From: Stramonita haemastoma
Taxonomy: Eukaryota > Mollusca > Gastropoda > Neogastropoda > Muricidae
Assembly (NCBI GenBank): GCA_030674155.1
Contig: CM060318.1
Span: 69,635,517-69,653,016 of the forward strand
Reading direction: 5' to 3'
DNA length: 17,500 nt
Below the pieces are notes generated by a model. That model did not search any database. It saw only the letters and a program-made list of their open reading frames with translations, and was not told where the DNA came from. Below, piece by piece: positions 1 to 10,096 of this stretch. How positions within the stretch are numbered: position 1 is the first letter of the stretch; every line of letters starts with the position of its first letter. The position numbers were made by a program, and so were the translations under genes.

Positions 1-2136
1 GGGGGGGGGGGGTAGAGCTAGAGCTTCTCACTGAGGTTCACCAACAGTGAGATGTGCTGTGGCTTACAGGATATTTGTGCATATTTGATTTTCTGCATAC
101 ACGAAGGGAATTAAAGGAGAAAAAAATCCTCTGAAGTGGGAGTATAGCTGCCTATAATTATGGCAAGGTACTTTAAAGGGATCAAACATGCAAACTTTTT
201 GAGTGCTTACTTACAACCTCAGTGATTCCCAGGTGGGTTGAGTGAGTCTGAGTCAATATTCTGGGTGAACCCACAGTGTCAAGCTGTGTCAAGCTTATTC
301 AATCCTAGCAAATCCGGGTTTGGGACTAAGAGGGTTAATTCTTATTGTGGCAGCCATAGTTTGCTTTATCATCTTAAATCTAGATAAAGACATACAAGAC
401 ACTCAACTGGACACACTCACTCAAATGAAAAGAGGAAAAACAATACTGCACAGTTTCTTTTAATCTTATCCTTTACAAGGAATAAATCATAGCAGTTCAG
501 TTCATTAGATTCAAAGTACATAAATATGTGAAATTTACAAAACTTCAGTCTCTATTCAGGGATATAATCAAACTTATCTGGAAACAAATATTTATATAAA
601 CCTTTTCTTCAATGCCTTTCCAAAAACAAAAAAGGCCTCAGAAAAATTCTTTTCTTTCTTGCATGCCTGTTGTTTGTGTTTGTGTTTGTGTTTGTGTTGT
701 GTGTGTTGTGTGTGTGTGGTGTTTTGTTGTGTTGTGAATAATCAGTGTGAGATCAAACTGTAGTGAAGTGTGATTGTTGGATAAATCAGAGAAGTTCAAA
801 CTTGGTATAATGTTTAAGATACACCCACAGCATTTGGAGCTATTCAAAACTGCTGGCTCAGGCACAAAATGTGTTGTTAAATTCAGTTTCACACCATTCA
901 AGTGAGTAGAGGCAGTCAAACTTATCCAATGCTCTTAGTACAGGCACAGAAATTTATCACATGTATGATGTGTAGCATACATCCAAGGTTCTATACCAGT
1001 TTCAACACCAGGAGACCCTTTGTTGATGTGAATGCAATCAGTGTAACAAAAAATTGAAAACAAAATTAAAAAATAATTGTTCTTCTTTACTCACCGCCAT
1101 CGCTCCCCCCCCCCCCCCCCCCCCCCCCCCAAATGGCCCCCCTTTAACACATGTTCAGCCATTTTAATACCCATTCCATATCACAGATTCATGTACAATT
1201 CAAAAAGACATGGTCAAATGCTTTAGAATTTTTTGTTTTCTTTTACACCAGAATCGTAGCAGTAAACAACTGGACTCTTCTCATGTGCAGTGATGTTTTT
1301 TCACTAGCCATGTGAAATTCTAAAATTGCACCAGCACAGAGTGCAGCAGAAAGCATAACTTTTGCCTTGTTGAGACTGATCAATGTACAGAAAATCTTCC
1401 TTGTAGGGGAAAACAAACAAAAGTAACAGCTTTCAAATCTTATGATTTTCTTTGACATTTTGGTGACCAGCATTGGAAACCAGCATGCGCGTTGATGTCA
1501 TATCATTTTATACTTCTTTTCTTTCTTAGATTTTGTAGAGGGAGAAAATAATTAACTGGAGACAGCTAAAAATCAGAAAAATTCCAGAAAAGAAGGAATG
1601 GTTGGCAGCTATGCTCAGCCCTTTGAATCAAATCAAGGTTCATGTTATCCTGAAATATTGTGCCAAAAAGTTAATTTCAAAAGACAATCTTTACTCTATT
1701 TGGTTTGTCAATTTGAGGCAGAGGTTTGATGTTTATCTTGTGATAAGAACCACAAATTTTCTGAATACTTCTTTATAAAGAAATAATCATAGCATTCATA
1801 TAAAATAAAAAAAATGATCATACTTGTCAGAGGAGAACACCATGAGAAAAAAAGGAAAATGGGAGTGGTCATCCATTACCTTTTCCTAACATCTTGGAAA
1901 AAGGAGCAGTTTCGAAAGAAAGGAATGAGAAATACATAATTCATTGCATTCTTCACTTCAAAATCTTCTGAGGTAATGTGTGTGAATGATCAGTGCATGA
2001 AAGAACTACAGACAAACTTGGAAATCAAGTAAATGGTGAAATGACACTGTGAGTTTTTAGATCATTCTCATTAGCTACCATTTCTGTCAGAAGATTACTC
2101 CAAGACTGAACCATTTCTATTTTTTAAAAATACAAT
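1..2136. other. Non-coding flank downstream of CEP95
   Basis: AT-rich sequence with no supportable exon on either strand. It starts with a run of 12 G and contains a TG-rich microsatellite near 668-733 and a run of 26 C at 1105-1130. The short minus-strand open frames here (for example 638-919) are low-complexity or unconserved in look. Part of it could be 3' UTR of CEP95 or of a neighbouring gene. Confidence 0.5.
1105..1130. repeat. Run of 26 C
   Basis: Homopolymer C run followed by AAATGGCCCCCC. Its length is likely variable or uncertain in assembly. Confidence 0.95.
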
Positions 2137-2709
2137 ATGGCTCTGAACTTATCAATCCCATTGTATGTATGCATGCCTACAGTCCTTGCATCACACTTTG
2201 ACCCAGTCTTTGAATTTCTTTGCTTTGAATCAGTTCAACCATTACAACTGGGAGAACAACCTCTTCAGTCTTTAAAAGCTGATGAAGGAGACATGTTAGC
2301 ATGGGAGCATTTTAGAAGATGCATGCTGCCCAAAACTATTCACATACATGGAGAAAAAAATTTAACAAAGTCTTTGGGTGAATCCTTAGACTCCCTTTAC
2401 AACTCTTCCTTTGAAAACATCTGATCTTGAAAGTTTTGCAACATGGATACATTCTCTGTATCTTGTTTTCTAATACTGACCATCAAAATTCACGCAAATT
2501 CTTCCTCCAAGCTCCTGGTACATCACCAAAGTCTCATGCAAAAGTTCTGTGGACAACTATCAACTACAAACACCACAATGACAACCCAAGAAGAAGGGTT
2601 CTGTCTAACCAGTTTTAATTTGCATCAAAATTGCTACTTTCCCTTCTACTGGAGAATGGGAGCTCATGGTATCAATGGTGGCTGTGATTATATCATTTCC
2701 TTCTTGTGA
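2137..2709 (+). other. Unrecognised open stretch, interrupted by two stops
   Basis: One plus-strand frame is open from the ATG at 2137 to a TGA at 2422-2424, has a second TGA six bases on, and is open again to 2709. I do not recognise the translation (it starts MALNLSIPLYVCMP). No good splice sites or partner exons stand out. It may be chance, an old coding remnant, or antisense of the CEP95 3' UTR. Confidence 0.2.
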
Positions 2710-3080
2710 ACTACATTTTTCTTGGTGTGTGCTCTAGGCATTTCTTCTCTTCCTTTATATGTATTACGTGTGGTAAGCCAGCAGAATACCCATGATAATC
2801 TTATTACCAAAACCCACCAGCAAGATTTTATCATGTAAACCAAGTAAAAAAAAAAGAAGTCTTAGATAAATAAAAAAAATCAAATAAATTGATAAGAAAT
2901 AGATTCATAAATAGACATCTTTTCACTGACACATCTCTATAAAGAGTTCCAACCTTAAAAAAAAAGAAAAAAAAGGACCCCCCCCCCCCCCTAAAAAAAA
3001 AAAGGCATCAAAATAACAGCACAGAGCAGTGTAGGGTTGGTAGCAAAGACAACAGCTCTGAAGGAAGGCAGCTTGGAGGT
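2710..3080. other. Probable 3' UTR side of CEP95, A-rich with a C14 run
   Basis: AT-rich sequence just past the CEP95 stop codon in transcript sense, with several A runs and a run of 14 C at 2978-2991. The first part next to 3081 must be 3' UTR. I cannot place the cleavage site; no minus-strand AATAAA is obvious. Confidence 0.4.
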
Positions 3081-3245
3081 TTAGATGCGAGTCTGGTATT
3101 TAGCATGCTCAAGTTCATGGCGCAGGCGATCTGCTTCCAGCTCTCTGAAGTACATGTCATCGTCATCCCGGAACATCTGCGACTGGATGTCTTTGATCTC
3201 TCTCTCCATCTTACTGCGGAGGTCTCTCTTCATCTGGTCCAGCAT
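3081..3245 (-). CDS. CEP95: CEP95 terminal coding exon
   Basis: The acceptor is CACTTACAG and 55 codons include the TAA stop at 3081-3083. The product runs [19 protein letters not shown], then the acidic run [17 protein letters not shown], and ends HAKYQTRI. This is the conserved C-terminal end of CEP95. The 3' UTR continues to the left; no canonical AATAAA on the minus strand was seen close to the stop. Confidence 0.9.
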   Translation of the reverse strand: MLDQMKRDLRSKMEREIKDIQSQMFRDDDDMYFRELEADRLRHELEHAKYQTRI

Positions 3246-5313
3246 CTGTAAGTGACATTACACAATTTGTAAATCATGAGTAACGGCTATTAGCTATTTT
3301 TTTTTGTCTGGCTTCAACAATAGCAGACCACATGTGAAAAAGGAGAAAGAAGGGAAGGATTGCGCTGTTAAATATACCAAAGCGCCATTAACCCTTTCAA
3401 ATGGCAAGCCTTTTTTCCGGCTCAGCTTTTTGGTACCCTTCAGTCCTGTAAGGAGGGAAACGGCGCAAACCAAATTTTCCTTCAATTCCTGGGTTTCTGA
3501 GGTGTAGAAGAGTGCTAAATGGGTACCTAAGCAAATTTTACATACAAACACAAAAAGCTTCATAAACATATTCGTGGGAAAGGAGAAGCAGTGTTTGCCA
3601 TATCAAGACTACTCTCCAGTGTCCATTGATGCCAGCTAGCCACCTGAGGATTACTATAAACAAACCCTCCACTGGCACCGTTATTGCCAGAAAATCGGCT
3701 GACAGGACTGAAGGGGAGAGCGCCGGGGCAGAAATTCAGGATAGGGAAAGTAATTGTTAGCAGATATTCAGTGCTGTAAGGGTTGACTTCAAAACCATCT
3801 GACGAACAAAAGGTGAAAATATCAATTTGAATCCTGTATATATATCTTTTTTAATACAGAAAGTAATAAACCCCATTGTCCATGTGTTTCTTCTTACAGA
3901 AGATAAACAGTCTGTGGTCACTGATCTCAATTTTATATTTTCTGAGCCAGTTATAGCCTCATTTATTAGACATTAACAGAGGTGCATGATTTATTCTCAA
4001 AATGCTGTTATAACAAATAAACTGAGCAGTTTCAGGAAAATAACATCAGTAGGGCCCTTTGTAATTAAAGAAAATTTTTTACCCTCATGACTTTGCATTG
4101 ACTGTACATATCTGCCTCTATCTTTGCATTGACTGTACATATCTGCTTCTATCTTTGCATTGACTGTACATATCTGCTTCTATCTTTGCCTGATTCCACT
4201 AAAAATGACTGTTGCAGTGATGTATGTGTGAGTTGCCATTCTTACCTTCTGGTGGGCCTTTTCCCTTGTGGTCATGTCATTTCTGTCCTTCACCAGTTTT
4301 TCCACCAGCACCTCGAACTGGTCACGGTAGCTGTGCTCAGTTAAGGAATGCCCTGTGCCATACTCTTTAAACATATTTTATTATTCTGGCATGTAGATTT
4401 TTGTTCTCCAAACTTACTTGTTAAGTATAAGTCAAGGCAAATATAGAAAAAGAAAATTGTGTACACTAAACTTGCTAAGGAATCTCCTTCCTCCTAGCGA
4501 GTTGGGAGGAGGTGAAAGGGATGAAGACTATTTACTTGTAGCTGCTGGATGAAAGATGGAAGCTGACTCATAAAACTCTTTTTATAATTATTTTAACAGA
4601 AAACTCACCACTTAAAAACTTGATGATTTCCCCTTATATACTACACCCTAAGTGCCTAGTAGCTATGGTATCTCCACCAAATTCTGTTGGTGGTACATCA
4701 TTTTCAGACATGTATATGTATATGACGCTCCACCACATAACGAGTTGCATTGCAGAGGAGGTCATTTTTAGTTATTAATGTTATTAATCTGCAATAAAAA
4801 GGCTATTCAATACAGAAAACAGATAGAATATTGGACAATTCTATGAAAAGTTATTAGAAATTGAATTGGCAGACTGCAGAAGGTGACAAAATGAAAAACT
4901 GACAAGTTTTGCACCATAATAGGTGGTCAGAATGAGGGCCTGAGAGTTTTTTAATGCGTTTATTAAGCAAAAGGAAACACAAATATGCCTTGATACTCCA
5001 GTAACACAGTAGAAGAATACTTTTAGTTTAATAATGAATCAAAATCTCAAAATCAACAACCTGAGCCCCATCTGTCTAAAATGGCGCCTAGCAGAAAAGT
5101 GGGTCAGGGGTAAAGCAACTTGTTTCGTTGTGGAGTGTCACATATTCAGCAAGTCATTTTAACAGAATTATGGTTGATGCAAAATTACAATGGCAAATCA
5201 GTGATGGTCTTCTTTCCCTTGCTGTCACACATTTGCATCATGTAGAGGTTTACATAACCAGTCAGCTTCAATGGATGAAGAGCTTGTCCCATTTGGTTTT
5301 ATGACCTACAGAC

Positions 5314-5406
<93 letters not shown>

Positions 5407-5957
5407 GAGAGAAAGAGAGAATGTGTGTGGGAGTGTGTGCGTGCGTGCACGCGTACGTGCGTGCATGCATGCATACTTGGAATCATGCATGAGAGCATAT
5501 TTGTATGCACAAAACAGCATGTATATTCACAAGCCTACCAATGACCATCTACTTGTACACTTATTACAAAAAATGTGCTCTATGTAAAGGAAGTTCCATA
5601 TCAATATTTAACCATTTTTTTCTTTGCTTTGGGGCAATGTAGCCATTTCTGTAATTTTTCATGTAAGTATGCTAAATTCTGAAAATACCCACATATGACA
5701 AGTCTAACTTCATAGGGAAAGGGCGCACAGTCTCTGTGGTTTGTCAAAGGATACAAGTTCTCCAAGGAATCAATTTCATCCTGACGTCTCTTGGCCTGCT
5801 TATCTCGCTGTTCTTTGGCGTAGCGCTGCACATCTTGAATTCTCTCCCTCTGGATTGCCAGGCCATCTTTGAAGAGATTTTTGAAAATCTGCACAAGAAA
5901 ATAGTGTTGTCACACATCTATCAACAATATAGTTCATTGTTTTGATGAAAGATTAAT

Positions 5958-5994
<37 letters not shown>

Positions 5995-8900
5995 TGCGTG
6001 CATGTGTGCGTGCGTGCATGCTTGGGTGTGTGTGCACGAGTGAGAGTTTATGTGCATACACATTAAGTCTCAAAACTAATTAAAAAAAAAAAAAAATTTA
6101 ACTGTCCTAAAGTAAATGATTGGCTGACATTCCCCCCGCCCCCAACCCCCCCCCAAAACCCAAACTTACAAGTTCTTCTCTGCTGCGTCGCTTCAGCACC
6201 TTGGCTCGGGCACGCACTTGGTAGTCATTGTAGTACCTTCGGGCACGGGCAGACTGAGTCCTCTTCTCATGCATCTTGTTGTTCAGCATCACCTGCTGCC
6301 TCTTCTGGTCCTTGATCTGTTGCTGTGTTGACAAGACATCACTCACACTTCTTCACATAGCTATTCAAAGGTCAGTCACTTAATCCATACACTCCCATGC
6401 AAATGCTTTCCCACCTGTGTATGTAGATGCATTCTATACATCTATTTACACATATATCCCCAAAGTTGGAATGTGGATACCTTAATGGCCGGCAAAAATA
6501 GTTGCATGTGCAATATCTCACCACTGGTAAACCTCAGAGCTCTAGTCGAGGAATGAATAAAAAAAATTCACATGATTTTTGTTGCCCATCATATACCTTG
6601 CCAACATCCACTCACAAACACACACACATCCCCCACCTACAAAGTCGTCTATTTCTTATAGACACATAGCAGTGAAAATGCAAAAATCCTGACAAACACT
6701 ACATTTGTGGTAAAATGTATCCCTAAATGGGATACATCTTACATCTTGCTTCTCTTTCGTGATGTAGATAAAAAAAAAATGAAACACTTAACAGTGAAGA
6801 TGTATTTATAAATCATTGGTTGATTTTACTCTAGATATACATAAGTTTACTGGAAGCTCACTGCTGAATCAGAATGTCATTAATCCCCTTCTGATTAGCA
6901 GGCATCCTCCCTCTCTTATGGAGCCTAAAAACTGAATGTCATCTAGTTTCCTTGTGTTTTGCACCTAAATTCAGATCTTTCAAAAAAACAAATAAAAAAA
7001 AAAAACCACGATGCAAGAATCTTTTGTTTAATCTACAAGCATGCTACATTAGAACACACAAACAATGATGTTAGCACCAAGTCATTAATACATATATACA
7101 ATTACCATTCTGTGAGAATGATCCAGCTGTTTCTTGACAATGCTGGCCAGAACTTCATGCTTTCTGGCGGCTTCCTCCAACTGTTACATACACACATGCA
7201 GACACTTCTTAACCAGCAGCAAGAAAATAATGCTTTAAAAACAGTTTGCATCATCAGCTCACAATTACAGATGTTCAGCAATAAAAAAAAAAGTTCACCA
7301 GTATAAGCAATAAAAAGACCTGAACAGATTCTATTAACATGGATGACTATTCTCTTAATAGACACACATTCCTCACAGCTTAAATGTAGCTGACTACACT
7401 ACCAGCAGACTGCCAACTCTTAGGAGGCTACAATATCAGTTCATAGAGACTTCAACATTTCAGTTTTTGGTTTTCCCAAGACATCGTCACAGAATCCAGA
7501 ACATTCCATACACACCATACCATATCTGCCAAGAAATCTCAACACTAGATGCTTCATCAACTACACAACCCAATGAGCAAGTGGAACCCCCTTTAACACA
7601 AGACAGCTTTTTACCTGAAGCTGGGCTTTGCTCTTTCGCCGTTTGTTTTCTTCATAGGCTCGAGTAAGGCTCTCAATCTGCGTGATGCCTCGGCGCCACA
7701 GCTCATGCCAGGTGTGTTCAGAAAGCACCAGATTGGGAAATTCTTCCAGCAACACCGGCATTAGGTCCTCATCTTCAGCCAGAGACACTGAAAAAATGCA
7801 TAAGATAGTAAAGGGTAAAGCAGCTTTCTGGTTTAAGAATTCTCAGATCTAAAGGGTAAAGCAGTTTTCTGGTTTAAGAATTTTCAGATCTACTATATTA
7901 CTAATTGTACTTTGGTTTTAAACATGCCATCTGTATCCTCACTCTGCAGCTCTCAATTCCAGGCTATACACCAATACTCCCCCCCCCCCCCCCCCCCCCA
8001 AAGTTGCCATGAATCATCCACAGAAATCCCAGGTACTGAGAACTTTTCCCTGGGCAAGGCTCTTTCAAAAGAGTAGGCCATTTTGTGCCAGTGGGAACAG
8101 ATAACCAAAATTTTTAAAGCACGCACACTGATGTCTTGTTTAGACCTAAGTTGCATACACGACACCTTACCATAGATCAACCTCACAGCTCCAGCTGAGG
8201 ACCCAATCAAAAATATTCTGGATGACCCTAGGATGCAAAGCTGGGGAACACTAAAAAAAAACCACCAAACAACATCAACAAAATACCAGGGGGGAGGGGG
8301 GGGGGAAGCAGGAGAGCTTCATCAGGGAGCAGTTAGTGCATTGTAATCATAGTTTGATGGCTTGGGGTCAAACCCTGGTTCAAACGACCACCAGACACCC
8401 GTTCAAGATTTTTCCTCTGGAGTTAACATCAGTACTGACTCCACTACCTCAAAAGTCCTTCCAACGACACTATGAACCAAGGATCTGTCAGTGTGCAAAT
8501 GCACTCAAAACATCTTGTACACACGTTAAAACTATTCTGCCTTTTAGAAGAGTGGGCCATTGCATGCCGGTAAGAACAGATGACAAAAATAAAAATGCAT
8601 GCTCACTGGTGTCATGTTTAGACAGTATCCCCAAAGTCGGAATGGTGGGCGAATCTGGCAGCATACACAAAAATCTCACCATTGGTGACTCTCAGAGCTC
8701 TAGCTGAGGAATGAAAAAACCCCCAAAACAAATGATTTCTTAGTTTCATGATAACTCAAGATTCTAAAATCTTTCAGAGCAGCCTATGTGTAACGGAAAG
8801 AAACAAAATTTGTACCCAGCTTGTCATAAGGAAACAAACAGACAAATTTGTTAGTGAAGCAAAGCATTTTTTAATCTGCCAATAAATACAAAAAAGGGGG

Positions 8901-9925
8901 GGGGGGGGGAACTTTTTTACAGACTGTTTTAATTTTTACCCCTGGTAACTCCACATGAGTCTCACAGCCAGTCTAAATTACTTTGAAATGGAGTGATCAC
9001 GTTGTCACAATGATTGTTACACATGAAGGAAAAGACTCCCCTTCTCCTTGTCAGATATGTTAAAACCTGTTCTGCTTTTCACAAAAGTAGGCCATTGTAT
9101 GCAGTGAGTACAGAAGACAAAATCTACAGAACTGCAAACACACAAAGACTGGATGTTAAAAGGCACACGAGTGCTTATTCCATTCTCCTCAAAATAAAAG
9201 AAAGAGAGAAAAATGTTAAACTTACAAGGTCGTCCACGTGATTTTGGTGTACTGCCAGAACTGGATTTGCTCTGCACGGATTTACTGGTTCTGGGAGCTT
9301 TCTGCTTCTTGGTTTTAGGCAGCAAGAATCCTGTAACAGCCATCATACTATGAAAATATTGTGATCACACCTGACGCAAATACAATTAACTAGTAAATGG
9401 AAACAAATGGGAACACTTTGCAGATTGTAGGTGAAATTTTACAAAGACCTGAAATATGTCTCTATGAGGTCTTTCTTTAGTTGTTTTAAAAAAAAAAAAA
9501 AAATTTTAATTTTTTTTTTAGGTCTTTCTTTAGTTAAAAAAAAAAAGTGTAATACAGTGAAGTCCGGATGTAGTGGTAGCCCTCGGGACCAATTTTTTTA
9601 TCACTACATCTGGACTATCATTACACCCAGACGTCCGGTTATAGTGATATTTTTGTAGGTTTTATCACTACATCCGGACGTCCGGTTATAGTTCTATTTT
9701 TGTAGGTTTTATTACTACATCTGGCCAATTGCTTGTAGTTGTAGTGATATCTTCAAAGCTTTTATTGCTACATGCGGCGGCACATTTGGTAAACTAGCCT
9801 CAAGGCAGTAACAAGGTGATTTTGGAACCACTATTGATTTCATTTTGTGACGTTTCTTCTGTCGTCTTTGTCAGGCTTGCAAATGTCCTGTGTTAACCTA
9901 CCCCCGTCCTGGCAGTTCAACAGCC

Positions 9926-9966
<41 letters not shown>

Positions 9967-10025
9967 ATGCGTGCGTGTGTGTGTGTGTTTGAGAGAGAGG
10001 GGAGAGAGAGAGAGAAAGAGAGAGA

Positions 10026-10096
<71 letters not shown>

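Noticed and set aside
4180..4374. Minus-strand ORF with an ATG at 4374 as an independent small protein
   Set aside because: The coding part is the CEP95 exon 4246-4330, whose acceptor and phase fit the exons on either side.
5268..5520. Minus-strand open frames rich in Ser-Leu across the GA repeat
   Set aside because: They are translations of a dinucleotide microsatellite; no non-repetitive domain is present.
6959..7306. A 115-residue plus-strand ORF
   Set aside because: It runs antisense over the well-supported CEP95 exon at 7106-7180 and through A-rich intron; no recognisable domain.
8336..8707. A 123-residue plus-strand ORF
   Set aside because: It lies wholly inside a dispersed repeat copy, and the matching copy at 15884 has no equivalent open frame.
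9017..9346. A 109-residue minus-strand ORF taken as one protein
   Set aside because: Only 9226-9330 is exon; the rest reads through a GTAAGT donor and an acceptor into intron and a repeat fragment.
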